Shown here piece after piece: positions 11,304 to 19,860 of a DNA stretch of 64,000 nucleotides. Below the pieces are notes generated by a model, which made no database searches, was not told where the DNA came from, and saw only the letters and a program-made list of their open reading frames with translations. The stretch is taken from assembly GCF_028369055.1 (NCBI RefSeq), contig NZ_JAQNCZ010000001.1:558001-622000 (forward strand), in the 5' to 3' direction. A program made the position numbers and the translations under genes. Numbering within the stretch: the first letter of the stretch is position 1; each line of letters opens with the position of its first letter. This DNA is from Cognatishimia sp. SS12 (GTDB lineage Bacteria > Pseudomonadota > Alphaproteobacteria > Rhodobacterales > Rhodobacteraceae).

Positions 11304-12569
11304 ATGAACGACATCGCAGATATCCCCGCCCTGATGGCCGATATTGGCGCGCGCGCCAAAGCCGCAAGCGCGGAGCTGGCCTTTGCCCCGGCCGAGGCCA
11401 AGGAGCAAGCGCTGAACGCCGCGGCTGACGCGGTTTGGGCGCGGCGCGATGAGATTATTGCTGCCAACGCCAAGGATATGGACTTTGGCCGCGAGAAAGG
11501 TCTCAGCCCTGCGATGATGGACCGGCTGATGCTGGATGAGGCGCGCATTCAGGGCATCTGCGATGGGCTGCGCGCTGTGGCGGCACAGGACGACCCTGTC
11601 GGCGAAGTGCTGGCAGAATGGGATCGCCCAACCGGGCTGAATATTCGTCGCGTGCGCACCCCTTTGGGGGTCATCGGCGTTATTTATGAAAGCCGCCCCA
11701 ATGTGACGGCGGATGCCGGGGCGCTGTGCCTGAAATCAGGCAATGCCGTGATCCTGCGCGGCGGCTCGGAAAGCTTCCATTCCTCGGGCGCAATCCACGC
11801 CTGTCTGGTCGAGGGGCTCAAGGCTGCCGGTCTGCCCGAAGACGCCGTGCAGCTGGTGCCCACCCGTGATCGCGCGGCGGTGCAGGAGCTCTTGACCATG
11901 GTCGACACGGTCGATGTCATTGTGCCGCGCGGCGGCAAGGGGCTGGTCGGGCTGGTGCAGCGCGAAGCGCGCGTGCCGGTCTTTGCCCATCTGGAAGGGA
12001 TTGTGCACATCTATGTTGATGCCGCGGCCGACCCGCAAAAGGCGCTGGATGTGGTGATGAATGCCAAAACCCGCCGCACGGGCATTTGCGGCGCGGCAGA
12101 ATGCCTGCTGCTGCACCGAGATATCGCGCAGGATCTTGGTCTAACGCTCATTACCGCGCTGGTGGATGCAGGCGTGCGGGTGCATGCCGACGAAAATCTG
12201 GCGCATATCGCTGGGACCACCGCGGCCACGGAGGCCGATTGGGGCAAGGAATATCTGGATATGGATATTGCCGTCAAAGTGGTGGATGGCGTTGATGGCG
12301 CGATCGATCACATCCGCACCTATAGCTCAAGCCACACCGATTGCGTGCTGACCGAAGATGACGCGGTGGCAGATCGGTTCTTTGAACGGCTTGATTCCGC
12401 TATTCTGATGCGCAATGCCTCCACCCAATTTGCCGATGGCGGCGAATTTGGCATGGGCGCAGAAATTGGCATCGCCACCGGCAAAATGCACGCGCGCGGG
12501 CCGGTCGGAGCAGCGCAGCTGACCAGCTTTAAATATCTGGTGGTCGGCGATGGCACCACGCGCGCCTGA
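11304..12569 (+). CDS. proA: Glutamate-5-semialdehyde dehydrogenase
   Basis: A 421-residue NADPH-dependent enzyme that reduces glutamyl-5-phosphate to the semialdehyde, the second step of proline synthesis. The aldehyde-dehydrogenase fold is clear: [31 protein letters not shown], the catalytic cysteine in [11 protein letters not shown], and [20 protein letters not shown]. Translation could be read open further upstream, but the ATG at 11304 after proB gives the family length and conserved N-terminus. Confidence 0.97.
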   Translation: MNDIADIPALMADIGARAKAASAELAFAPAEAKEQALNAAADAVWARRDEIIAANAKDMDFGREKGLSPAMMDRLMLDEARIQGICDGLRAVAAQDDPVGEVLAEWDRPTGLNIRRVRTPLGVIGVIYESRPNVTADAGALCLKSGNAVILRGGSESFHSSGAIHACLVEGLKAAGLPEDAVQLVPTRDRAAVQELLTMVDTVDVIVPRGGKGLVGLVQREARVPVFAHLEGIVHIYVDAAADPQKALDVVMNAKTRRTGICGAAECLLLHRDIAQDLGLTLITALVDAGVRVHADENLAHIAGTTAATEADWGKEYLDMDIAVKVVDGVDGAIDHIRTYSSSHTDCVLTEDDAVADRFFERLDSAILMRNASTQFADGGEFGMGAEIGIATGKMHARGPVGAAQLTSFKYLVVGDGTTRA

Positions 12570-12581
12570 GCGCCGCAGGCA

Positions 12582-13172
12582 TTAGAATGAAAGCGTGATC
12601 CGGCTGTCTTCGATCCGGGTCACAAGCTGTCGTCCTTGGCGGGCGAGCCACTCGGGCAAGAGCGCAAAGTTCACAGTATCGGCGGCGACCTCACATGGCG
12701 TTTCGCCCTGCTCAAGCGCCGTCCAGAGCGCCGGGTCGCTGCGCAGCTGTGGCCCTTCGGCAGCGATATGCCAGCGCCCATCTTCGCCGCGCTGAGAGCG
12801 GATCAAACCGCCCCGCGCCAAAGCCCTTTCACAGCAGAGCGCGGCCAAACAGGCTGCCTTGGCCTCAGCGCGCGGAACCGCCTCAGCCACCTGCCATTCA
12901 TGCTGCAATCGCGCGTCGCTGAGTTCGGCGCAGAGCGCGCGCATCTCATGGGCGCTGACACTCTGGCCGTCACCGGCGCGCCCGAAGGCGAGGCGAAACA
13001 GCCGCACCCGCGCGCTGGCCGCCTCGGCGCTGTCGCTGATCAGCGCCAATTCCGGGCTGCTTTGCCCGGACATCGCCAAAAGCTCCATCCCGTTGGAAAT
13101 TGCGCCCACCGGACTGATCAGATCGTGGCAAATGCGAGAGGCTATCAGTTCGCTGAAATTTGGTTTAGACAT
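12582..13172 (-). CDS. chpT: Histidine phosphotransferase ChpT
   Basis: A 196-residue protein like ChpT, the dimeric phosphotransferase that relays phosphate from the kinase CckA to CtrA and CpdR in alphaproteobacteria. The N-terminal helix carries the phospho-accepting histidine in SELIASRICHDLISPVGAISNG (His in CHDLISP). The C-terminal half resembles a degenerate GHKL ATPase domain without nucleotide-binding motifs, as expected. In Rhodobacterales this relay controls motility, cell-cycle and gene-transfer-agent functions. The gene is convergent with proA and divergent from a DUF3553 gene 24 bases away. Confidence 0.88.
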   Translation of the reverse strand: MSKPNFSELIASRICHDLISPVGAISNGMELLAMSGQSSPELALISDSAEAASARVRLFRLAFGRAGDGQSVSAHEMRALCAELSDARLQHEWQVAEAVPRAEAKAACLAALCCERALARGGLIRSQRGEDGRWHIAAEGPQLRSDPALWTALEQGETPCEVAADTVNFALLPEWLARQGRQLVTRIEDSRITLSF

Positions 13173-13196
13173 GGGCGACCTTTCTAGGAGATGAAA

Positions 13197-13394
13197 ATGG
13201 ATGACCTCAACGCATTTCTTGAGCCGGGTATGCTGGTGCGGCACCCCGGGCAGGCGGATTGGGGTTTGGGGCAGGTTCAGTCGAATATCGGCGGTAAGAT
13301 CACCGTCAATTTTCGCGAGGCGGGCAAAGTTGTGCTGGATGGGCAAAGGGTTGCGCTGCTCCCGGTATTTGATGACGCGCCGGATGGTACGTGA
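13197..13394 (+). CDS. Small DUF3553-family protein
   Basis: A 65-residue protein with the DUF3553 pattern LNAFLEPGMLVRHPGQADWG followed by GQVQSNIGGKITVNF. It resembles the SH3-like N-terminal domains of some DNA-repair helicases, but its function is unknown. An ATG at 13191 is also possible but lies directly on the AGGAG (13186-13190), so the ATG at 13197 is preferred. It is divergent from chpT, and the short shared intergenic region may hold both promoters. Confidence 0.8.
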   Translation: MDDLNAFLEPGMLVRHPGQADWGLGQVQSNIGGKITVNFREAGKVVLDGQRVALLPVFDDAPDGT

Positions 13395-13513
13395 ATGATG
13401 CAACTATAAAGTGAATAGTTTTTCAAGCTTTCTGGTCAAATTAGGCAACATCCACTCGCTTGCCCTGCGCACAGCTTCGTCATAAAAGCACTAAAAACGG
13501 TTCTCCGAGATAC

Positions 13514-14287
13514 ATGCCCGCCACGCCCAATACCTTTCGCCTGAAACTTGCCGACACCGATGCGGACCTGCGCGCGGCGCAGCGGCTGCGCTATGAGGTG
13601 TTTGTCAAAGAGCTGGGCGGGCAGGGCGAGATGGTGGATCATGCCGCCCAGCTGGAGCGGGATGCCTTTGACCCCTATTTTGATCATCTCATGCTGCTCG
13701 ATAATGCGCGGGGCGAGACTGTGGAAGATCAGACCGTTGGGGTTTACCGGCTGCTGCGCGATGATCAGATGCCCAAAATTGGGCGATACTACACCGAAAG
13801 CGAATATGATGTGACGCCGCTTAAGCAAAGCGGTCGCAAGCTGCTGGAGCTGGGGCGCAGCTGTCTGCACCGCGACTATCGCGGCGGCACGGCGATGTAT
13901 GTGCTGTGGAATGGTCTGGCGGACTATGTCAAAGACCATGGCATTGAGCTGCTGTTTGGCACGGCGAGCTTTCACGGCACGGATATTGCCGCGCTGGCCC
14001 CGTCGCTGTCGTTGTTGCACCACCGGCACCTTGCCCCGGCAGAGCTGCGGGTGCGCGCCAAGGCGGATCATTTTCAGACCATGGACCTGATGGCCGAAGG
14101 CGACATTGACCGCCGCGCCGCCATGCGCGAGGTGCCGGCGCTGATCAAAGGGTATCTGCGGCTTGGCGGCCTTGTGGGCGAGGGGGCTTATATCGATCAC
14201 GCCTTCAACACCACCGATGTCTGCCTGATCATGGATACCGCGCGGCTAAATGCGACGCAGCGCAGCATCTACACGCGCGGGGCGTAA
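13514..14287 (+). CDS. olsB: L-ornithine N-alpha-acyltransferase (OlsB-like)
   Basis: A 257-residue acyltransferase of the GNAT-like fold that uses 3-hydroxyacyl-ACP to acylate ornithine, the first step of ornithine-lipid synthesis. Diagnostic regions include LRAAQRLRYEVFVKELG, LELGRSCLHRDYRGGTAMYVLW and FGTASFHGTD. It is immediately followed (one base between) by an OlsA-type acyltransferase, which supports the assignment. A hemolysin-like annotation is sometimes given to this family. The Shine-Dalgarno is weak. Confidence 0.9.
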   Translation: MPATPNTFRLKLADTDADLRAAQRLRYEVFVKELGGQGEMVDHAAQLERDAFDPYFDHLMLLDNARGETVEDQTVGVYRLLRDDQMPKIGRYYTESEYDVTPLKQSGRKLLELGRSCLHRDYRGGTAMYVLWNGLADYVKDHGIELLFGTASFHGTDIAALAPSLSLLHHRHLAPAELRVRAKADHFQTMDLMAEGDIDRRAAMREVPALIKGYLRLGGLVGEGAYIDHAFNTTDVCLIMDTARLNATQRSIYTRGA

Positions 14288-14288
14288 C

Positions 14289-15134
14289 ATGGCCTCCCCC
14301 ACCTGGAGCAGCGATGGCGACTATCCGCACTATGCCCCGATCACATTTTGGGGCTGGCTGCGGGTGCTCTGGCGCGGCGGGTTGATTGTGCTGGTCTTGC
14401 TGGTCGGCATTGTGGCGTTGTTTCTGATCCGCCTTGTGGAGCGGCCCCTTTGTGGCCTGCGCCGCCCGGTGGGCGGGTATGTTCCGCCGCTTGTGGTGCG
14501 CACGGCCATGCGGATCATGGGGCTGCGGTATCGCGCCAAGGGCACAATCATGCGGGGCCGGGGCGCTGTCGTGGCCAACCATTCGTCTTGGCTGGATATT
14601 TTCACGCTCAACGCGCGCAACCCGGTGTTTTTTGTCGCAAAATCAGAGGTGGCGACATGGCCGGGCATCGGCTTCCTGGCGCGGCTTGCCGGTACACTTT
14701 TTATTGCGCGCGACCGCAAAGAGGCGCAGGCCCAGACCAAGCTGTTTGAAGACAGTATTTTGGCGGGCCAGAAACTGCTGTTCTTCCCGGAAGGCACGTC
14801 AACCGACAGCTTGCGGGTGCTGCCGTTCAAATCGACGCTGTTTGCGGCCTTTATGACAGATGCGCTGCGCGACACGATGCGGGTGCAGCCGGTCACAGTG
14901 AACTACCATGCGCCGACCGGGGCGGACCCCCGCTTTTACGGCTGGTGGGGCGACATGGATTTTGGCGGCCATATGCTGCAGATGCTCGCAGCGCGCAAAC
15001 ATGGCAGTGTCGAGGTGGTCTATCACCCGGCGGTTCCGGTGGCGGAATTCGCCAGCCGCAAGGCGCTGGCGGCCCATGCAGAGGCGGCGGTGCGCGGTGC
15101 CCACAAGGGCGCTTTGCCTGCTGCGGGTCGCTAA
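14289..15134 (+). CDS. olsA: 1-acyl-glycerol-3-phosphate / lyso-ornithine-lipid acyltransferase (OlsA-like)
   Basis: A 281-residue membrane acyltransferase of the PlsC family. An N-terminal hydrophobic segment (residues ~30-50) anchors it. The catalytic HX4D motif is NHSSWLD (His98, Asp103), and the substrate motif is FPEGTSTDSLRVLPFKS. Directly after olsB it most likely adds the second acyl chain to lyso-ornithine lipid; OlsA of related bacteria can also acylate lysophosphatidate. Ornithine lipids are phosphate-free and are common in marine Rhodobacterales. Confidence 0.9.
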   Translation: MASPTWSSDGDYPHYAPITFWGWLRVLWRGGLIVLVLLVGIVALFLIRLVERPLCGLRRPVGGYVPPLVVRTAMRIMGLRYRAKGTIMRGRGAVVANHSSWLDIFTLNARNPVFFVAKSEVATWPGIGFLARLAGTLFIARDRKEAQAQTKLFEDSILAGQKLLFFPEGTSTDSLRVLPFKSTLFAAFMTDALRDTMRVQPVTVNYHAPTGADPRFYGWWGDMDFGGHMLQMLAARKHGSVEVVYHPAVPVAEFASRKALAAHAEAAVRGAHKGALPAAGR

Positions 15135-15211
15135 GGCGCATGAAATGGCGCGCAAGAGCATGCCAAAACGCTGATTTACACAAAAACCGCGTAAACCCCG
15201 TGCCTTTGCCC

Positions 15212-15240
15212 TTGTCATGATGGTCAAACCGCTGTATTGC
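15212..15240 (+). promoter_or_regulatory. Sigma-70 promoter of rpsB-tsf
   Basis: A -35 TTGTCA (15212-15217), a 17-bp spacer and a -10 TATTGC (15235-15240). Transcription would begin near 15247, giving a ~120-nt leader ahead of rpsB. Confidence 0.65.
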
Positions 15241-15246
15241 GCGCGC

Positions 15247-15367
15247 ATTCAAACCCGCAGGTGGGGTTTGGGCTGGTTCAGGGGAGACATCCCTGACGGT
15301 CCGCCGGTTGGAGCAAACGCTTCTACTTCCCCCACCCAGGCGTAAACCGGAAAAAGGAAATACAAGC
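15247..15367 (+). promoter_or_regulatory. Structured 5' leader of rpsB
   Basis: Two hairpins lie between the predicted start of transcription and rpsB: AAACCC/GGGTTT (15251-15269) and TCAGGG/CCCTGA (15278-15296). Neither is followed by a T-run. S2 autoregulates its own mRNA in other proteobacteria through a leader, so this is a candidate S2-binding leader. That role is inference only. Confidence 0.4.
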
Positions 15368-16141
15368 ATGGCTCTTCCTGAGTTCACCATGCGCCAGCTG
15401 CTGGAAGCAGGCGTACACTTTGGTCACCAAACACAACGCTGGAACCCACGTATGGGCGAGTTCATCTACGGCTCGCGCAATGGTATCCACATCATGGACC
15501 TCACACAGACCGTTCCAATGCTGGACGCTGCGCTGAACGTTGTTCGTGAAACCGTCGCAAAAGGCGGCCGCGTTCTGTTCGTGGGCACCAAGCGTCAGGC
15601 CGCTGCGCCGATTGCAGATGCCGCAGAGAAATCTGCACAGTACTTCATGAACCACCGCTGGCTCGGCGGCACGCTGACCAACTGGAAAACGGTTTCCCAG
15701 TCCATCAACCGTCTGAAAGAGATCGACGAGAAGCTCGCGTCTGGTGCCGAAGGCCTGACCAAGAAAGAGCGTCTGGGCATGGAACGTGACCAGCAGAAAC
15801 TGCAAGCTTCCCTGGGCGGCATCCGCGAAATGGGCGGTGTTCCTGATCTGCTGTTCGTCATCGACGTGAAAAAAGAAGCGCTGGCCATCGCCGAAGCCAA
15901 CAAACTGGGCATCCCAGTTGTTGCGGTTGTGGACACCAACTGCTCCCCTGACGGCATCGATTACATCATCCCAGGCAACGACGACGCCTCCCGTGCGATC
16001 TCGCTGTACTGTGATCTGGCCTCCCGCGCGGCGCTGGACGGCATGTCTGCCATGATGGGCGCTGCTGGCGTTGATCTGGGCGAATTCGAAGAAGCACCCG
16101 TCGAAGAAGCGGTTGCAGAAGAAGCTGCCGCAGACGCATAA
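15368..16141 (+). CDS. rpsB: 30S ribosomal protein S2
   Basis: A 257-residue S2 ([53 protein letters not shown]) with the acidic C-terminal tail usual in this lineage. The ATG at 15368 follows AAAAAGGAAA. The upstream in-frame extension is not part of S2. It pairs with tsf downstream in the universal rpsB-tsf order, and codon use is visibly of the highly expressed type. Confidence 0.98.
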   Translation: MALPEFTMRQLLEAGVHFGHQTQRWNPRMGEFIYGSRNGIHIMDLTQTVPMLDAALNVVRETVAKGGRVLFVGTKRQAAAPIADAAEKSAQYFMNHRWLGGTLTNWKTVSQSINRLKEIDEKLASGAEGLTKKERLGMERDQQKLQASLGGIREMGGVPDLLFVIDVKKEALAIAEANKLGIPVVAVVDTNCSPDGIDYIIPGNDDASRAISLYCDLASRAALDGMSAMMGAAGVDLGEFEEAPVEEAVAEEAAADA

Positions 16142-16214
16142 GCGTTACATTTCTGACATGGGGGCAGGGTAAGCCCGCCCCCATAACGACCTTGCAAAAT
16201 TTAGGAGAACCACG

Positions 16215-17090
16215 ATGGCTGTTACTGCCGCAATGGTGAAAGAACTGCGCGAACTGACCGGCGCAGGCATGATGGACGCGAAAAAAGCGCTGACCGAAAC
16301 CGATGGTGATCAAGAAGCGGCCATCGACTGGCTGCGCACCAAAGGTCTGGCGAAAGCGGCGAAGAAATCCGGCCGTATCGCAGCCGAAGGTCTGGTGGCT
16401 GTTTCCGTCGAAGGCGGCAAAGGCGTGGCTGTCGAAGTCAACTCCGAAACCGACTTTGTTGGTAAGAACGCGGAATTCCAAGAAATGGTTGCTGGCATCG
16501 CAAATGTCGCTCTGACCGTTTCTGACGTTGAAGCGCTGAAAAACGCCGACCTGGGTGGCAAGCCTGTGTCCGAAGTCATCACCGACAAGATCGCCACCAT
16601 CGGCGAAAACATGTCTGTGCGCCGCATGGCGATTGTCGAAGGTGACATCGTGACATCATATGTGCACAACCCAGCGACCACTGGCATGGGCAACATCGGT
16701 GTTCTCGTGGCGCTGAAAGGCGGCGACGAAGCTTTTGGTAAGCAGGTTGCAATGCACATCGCGGCGGCAAACCCTCAGGCGCTGTCCGAAGCGAGCCTGG
16801 ACCCAGCTGTTGTTGAAAAAGAGCGCAACGTTCAAATCGAGATCGCACGCGAGTCTGGCAAGCCAGAGCAAGTGATCGAGAAAATGATCGTTGGTCGCAT
16901 GAAGAAATTCATGTCCGAAGTGACCCTGCTGGGCCAAGACTTCGTGATCAACCCTGATCTGACCGTCGAAGCTGCTGCCAAAGAAGCCGGTGCCGAAATC
17001 GTTGGTTTCGTGCGCATGGAAGTTGGCGAAGGCATCGAGAAAAAAGAAGAAGATTTCGCAGCAGAAGTTGCTAAAGCAGCTCAGGGCTAA
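16215..17090 (+). CDS. tsf: Translation elongation factor Ts
   Basis: A 291-residue EF-Ts, the GDP/GTP exchange factor for EF-Tu. The N-terminal UBA-like domain has [20 protein letters not shown], and the core carries the TDFVGKN motif that contacts EF-Tu. TAGGAG precedes the ATG. It ends in a strong intrinsic terminator. Confidence 0.98.
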   Translation: MAVTAAMVKELRELTGAGMMDAKKALTETDGDQEAAIDWLRTKGLAKAAKKSGRIAAEGLVAVSVEGGKGVAVEVNSETDFVGKNAEFQEMVAGIANVALTVSDVEALKNADLGGKPVSEVITDKIATIGENMSVRRMAIVEGDIVTSYVHNPATTGMGNIGVLVALKGGDEAFGKQVAMHIAAANPQALSEASLDPAVVEKERNVQIEIARESGKPEQVIEKMIVGRMKKFMSEVTLLGQDFVINPDLTVEAAAKEAGAEIVGFVRMEVGEGIEKKEEDFAAEVAKAAQG

Positions 17091-17116
17091 GTCCCGCGCG
17101 CGATCTTTGGATCAGA

Positions 17117-17145
17117 AAACACCGCCTTCGGGCGGTGTTTTTTTG
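17117..17145 (+). terminator. Rho-independent terminator after tsf
   Basis: An ACACCGCC-TTCG-GGCGGTGT hairpin with a stable UUCG tetraloop, followed by a run of seven T. Confidence 0.95.
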
Positions 17146-17467
17146 TGCCTTCTACCAGCCCAGATCTGCGGGCAAGCTGCGGGGCAGGCATAGGAAAACG
17201 GCGTCACGGAGGGCCCGTAACGCCGCATGATCCTAGCCCTGCAAGGGGATGACGGGCCCGTGTGCCATTGGCGCAATTGCCGCGGCGGCTGTGCCAGTGC
17301 ACAGGCAAAGAGCGCAGAGCCCTGAAATCGCAGAGGTGCGCTCCTTATGTTCCAGGCTTAGCCTCACTCACGGAACAGCAAACACGATAATCAAATGTGA
17401 GGATTACGTAAGGTCAGGTTTTCCTTACCTCGGCGTTAAGCAATAATAATGCATTAATTTCAGGGTA
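17146..17467. other. Gene-free convergent region between tsf and luxR
   Basis: No convincing coding frame is present. The first two thirds are GC-rich with several short inverted repeats (for example TGTTCC near 17348 with GGAACA near 17372), and the last 80 bases are AT-rich. A small RNA could lie here, but I found no known RNA signature. The minus-strand end probably holds the luxR terminator. Confidence 0.3.
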
Positions 17468-18232
17468 TTAGCTGTTTTCAACAATAAACATCTGACGCTG
17501 CAACGAGGCTTTCAGCACCGCTTGCGCCGTGGTTTCAACTGCCAGAGCCTCGCGCGCAAGGCGCAGATGTTTTTCAACCGTGGCCGGTGTGCGCCCGATC
17601 AGCGTGGCAATGTCCTGTACGGTTTTGCCATCTGAAACCCATTCCAGAACCTCACGCTGGCGGCGTGTCAGCGCGCGTTTGGGGTTTTCATAGGGCAGGG
17701 TGAGGATCTTGAGGTGCAGCACATTGTTCATCAGTTGCAGCGCAGCGCCATGCTCTGCCCAGATCGCATCCAACGCCGCCTGCGAGGTCCCGGCCGGTCC
17801 GGTCAGGCCAATCGCGCCCTTGGCGCGCTGCGAAACGGATTTGAAACTGATGGTATAGCCCGCAGTGACGCCAAAGCTCTGATTGAACTCAAGAACCGCA
17901 AGCTCTTGGTCTGTCAGCGTTTTTTTCTGCAGTTTCTCTGCAATATGCCCCCAGCTGCACGCGCCGTCATTTTCCAGCGCCCAATGGATCATCGGGCCGT
18001 GCAGAAACATACGCTCGCCAAAGAACCGCTCTAGATAGTCCGGGCAGTGATTGGACAGAACAATGAAATCCTCTGGATCACCTAGTTTCCGATTGACGCG
18101 AAAATTGGTGAACCCATAGATCAGCCGGTCAAAACCATAGTCGGCCATCTTGGCCACATGCATGGCCCAAAGCGCCTCAAGCGAGGTGGCGCTGGTCAGC
18201 TCGGCAAGATAGCGCAGCGACCGATCCGGCAT
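17468..18232 (-). CDS. LuxR-family regulator with degenerate autoinducer-binding domain
   Basis: A 254-residue protein. The N-terminal ~170 residues have the size and pattern of an acyl-homoserine-lactone-binding domain. The C-terminal GerE helix-turn-helix (ALTRRQREVLEWVSDGKTV; IATLIGRTPATVEKHL) is intact. No luxI-type synthase is nearby, so it is a LuxR solo. In the ligand domain the usual Asp-Pro pair appears as Gly-Pro (FLHGPMIHWA), so the aspartate that contacts the AHL amide seems to be missing, while a later tryptophan (CSWGHI) is kept. It lies four bases after aroQ in the same direction, which implies co-expression. The ligand and targets are unknown. Confidence 0.85.
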   Translation of the reverse strand: MPDRSLRYLAELTSATSLEALWAMHVAKMADYGFDRLIYGFTNFRVNRKLGDPEDFIVLSNHCPDYLERFFGERMFLHGPMIHWALENDGACSWGHIAEKLQKKTLTDQELAVLEFNQSFGVTAGYTISFKSVSQRAKGAIGLTGPAGTSQAALDAIWAEHGAALQLMNNVLHLKILTLPYENPKRALTRRQREVLEWVSDGKTVQDIATLIGRTPATVEKHLRLAREALAVETTAQAVLKASLQRQMFIVENS

Positions 18233-18236
18233 GGCG

Positions 18237-18671
18237 CTATGACAGATGCGCCATCAGGGCATCAATCGCGAGGCCATAGCCCGCGGCACCAAAGCCGCAA
18301 ATCTGACCCAGCGCGACCGGCGCGATATAGGATTTATGGCGGAAAGCCTCGCGCGCATGAATGTTAGACAGATGCAGTTCGATCACCGGCAGCTCCACCG
18401 AGGCGATGGCATCCATCAGCGCGATGGAGGTATGCGTGAACGCGCCGGCATTGAGGACAATGCCATCATGGGTGCCTTTGGCGGCGTGTATCGCGTCAAT
18501 CAGCGCGCCTTCGTGGTTGCTTTGCAAACAGCTAACGCGGATGTTCAGCCGCTGCGCGTGCGCGGCGCACATCGCTTCGATATCGTTGAGCGTGGTCTTG
18601 CCGTAGACCTCAGGCTGGCGCGTGCCCAGCAGATTGAGGTTCGGGCCATTCAGAATAAGAAGAGAGGTCAT
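18237..18671 (-). CDS. aroQ: 3-dehydroquinate dehydratase, type II
   Basis: A 144-residue cytoplasmic enzyme of the shikimate pathway, converting 3-dehydroquinate to 3-dehydroshikimate. It has ILNGPNLNLLGTRQPEVYG with the catalytic Tyr near the flexible loop, the loop Arg in GTRQPE, LNAGAFTHTS and IELHLSNIHAREAFR. An in-frame upstream ATG exists eight codons earlier, but 18671 has AAGGA eight bases upstream and matches the family start. It is followed by luxR after four bases. Confidence 0.95.
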   Translation of the reverse strand: MTSLLILNGPNLNLLGTRQPEVYGKTTLNDIEAMCAAHAQRLNIRVSCLQSNHEGALIDAIHAAKGTHDGIVLNAGAFTHTSIALMDAIASVELPVIELHLSNIHAREAFRHKSYIAPVALGQICGFGAAGYGLAIDALMAHLS

Positions 18672-19195
18672 AAGCGCATCCTTGAAGTTGCCCAAGATGT
18701 AGCGCCAATCGCTTTGCGCTGTCTAGCAGCCTCAGCGCGGGCAATGGTATAAGTTGCAGGGATGTCGACGTTTTCGCGGGTTTCGCAGCTCTGTATACAT
18801 CCAATATTAACATAATCATCCTTATGCGTTATGGATGTTCGAATTTGAGCGACCGCTAAGGATCTTAATTGTACATCCCCTGTTGGCGTTTTGCTGTGGT
18901 TTGCGCCGTGGACTTGCACTGTGACCAATTGTTCCCGCGCGCTGTGTTGCGTCTTGTAGGTTTGGGTTGCTGCGCCGTCAAACCGATCTGCGCCAATACG
19001 CATCTGCTGCGCGTCTATAGCTCATCCGCGCGCCGCGGTGCCTACGGCTTTGTATTGTGTGAGCGCATTGCTGCTCATACGCCGTTGATGCAGAATTCAG
19101 CCTCGCCAGTCCTCACAATGACATCTGCTTTGGGGTTCGCGCGCTGTTGATTTGTTAAAAATTGCGCCTATTTTGGGAACCCATGCGCCTATCAA

Positions 19196-19212
19196 TGTGA
19201 ATTATTTTCAAA
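19196..19212. repeat. Palindromic operator-like site A (TGTGAA-N5-TTCAAA)
   Basis: A 17-bp dyad, the left-most and weakest of three sites. Its left half TGTGAA is identical to that of site C, and its right half differs by one base from TTCACA. Centre at ~19204. Confidence 0.5.
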
Positions 19213-19256
19213 TTTTAATGTATAATTATTTGATTTTAAATAATATAATCCAAAAA

Positions 19257-19273
19257 TGTAAAAAACATTTACA
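19257..19273. repeat. Palindromic operator-like site B (TGTAAA-N5-TTTACA)
   Basis: A perfect 6-bp-arm inverted repeat with a 5-base centre. It is 61 bp from site A centre to centre and 8 bp downstream of a TATAAT hexamer, so an occupied site could block or position polymerase. Confidence 0.6.
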
Positions 19274-19314
19274 TTCCCTCTTGTTTCCCGCGCCACAATT
19301 CCCATCTCATTCAA

Positions 19315-19331
19315 TGTGAAAGGCATTCACA
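19315..19331. repeat. Palindromic operator-like site C (TGTGAA-N5-TTCACA)
   Basis: A perfect 6-bp-arm inverted repeat with a 5-base centre, 58 bp from site B, ending 25 bases before the DUF2852 start codon. Sites B and C share the pattern TGT-N11-ACA. Confidence 0.6.
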
Positions 19332-19356
19332 TCAACATCTAACCACGGAGATCTCA

Positions 19357-19791
19357 ATGACACCTGTTGCCACCGCCGCCACGTCTACCACCCATATGGG
19401 CTGGTTTTCCCGCAGCGAGGCCTGGCTGGATAGTAAAGGCAAAGGCGCCTGGATTGCAGCTATGGTCCTCGGTTTTGTGTTCTTCTGGCCAGTCGGCCTG
19501 GCCCTTCTGTTTTATATGATCTGGAGCAAACGCATGTTCAGCAAAAACCGCAGCTGCCGCCACAAGGGGCGCCGCATGCACGTCATGACCCCAACCGGAA
19601 ATTCCGCTTTTGACGCCTATCGCGACGAAATGATCCGTCGTTTGGAAGACGAGCAAGCCAGCTTTGAATCCTTCCTAGAGCGTCTGCGCGAAGCCAAGGA
19701 CAAGTCGGAGTTTGACCAGTTCATGGACGAGCGCGCCAAAAAGGCCGCCGAAGAGCGCAAGGCGCAGACGGACGTCCAAGAAGAGGCCTAA
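19357..19791 (+). CDS. DUF2852-family membrane protein
   Basis: A 144-residue protein. One or two transmembrane stretches span residues ~31-57 (WIAAMVLGFVFFWPVGLALL). A basic, Cys-containing loop follows, then a long charged helix likely to be a coiled coil (RDEMIRRLEDEQASFESFLE and onward). This is the DUF2852 pattern, a family of unknown function confined largely to alphaproteobacteria. CGGAGA precedes the ATG. The unusual AT-rich upstream region with three palindromes suggests tight regulation. Confidence 0.8.
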   Translation: MTPVATAATSTTHMGWFSRSEAWLDSKGKGAWIAAMVLGFVFFWPVGLALLFYMIWSKRMFSKNRSCRHKGRRMHVMTPTGNSAFDAYRDEMIRRLEDEQASFESFLERLREAKDKSEFDQFMDERAKKAAEERKAQTDVQEEA

Positions 19792-19815
19792 GCCTATTAA
19801 CCTCCCCCCCAAGAC

Positions 19816-19843
19816 TGGCCCCTGCATTGCGGGGGCCCATTTT
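19816..19843 (+). terminator. Probable terminator between DUF2852 and RDD genes
   Basis: A GGCCCC/GGGGCC stem with a 9-nt loop followed by ATTTT. The T-run is short, so read-through into the RDD gene 20 bases later is possible. Confidence 0.5.
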
Positions 19844-19860
19844 CTGAGTATACAAAAGAC

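Larger units (their letters stand above)
18672..19356. other. Long intergenic region between aroQ and DUF2852
   Basis: About 685 bases without a gene I can support. The first 450 bases contain only short open frames with unconvincing composition. From ~19150 the DNA becomes strongly AT-rich, with two TATAAT hexamers (19221-19226 and 19244-19249) and three copies of a TGTRAA-N5-TTYACA-like palindrome, annotated separately. The right part is most likely a regulated promoter region for the DUF2852 gene. The left end holds the aroQ promoter. Confidence 0.5.

Noticed and set aside
17146..17467. A possible small RNA such as 6S in the tsf-luxR gap.
   Set aside because: Inverted repeats are present but no consensus secondary structure or known motif could be recognised by eye.
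18869..19150. A 93-codon plus-strand frame between aroQ and DUF2852.
   Set aside because: No ribosome-binding site, odd composition and no recognisable family; likely noncoding.
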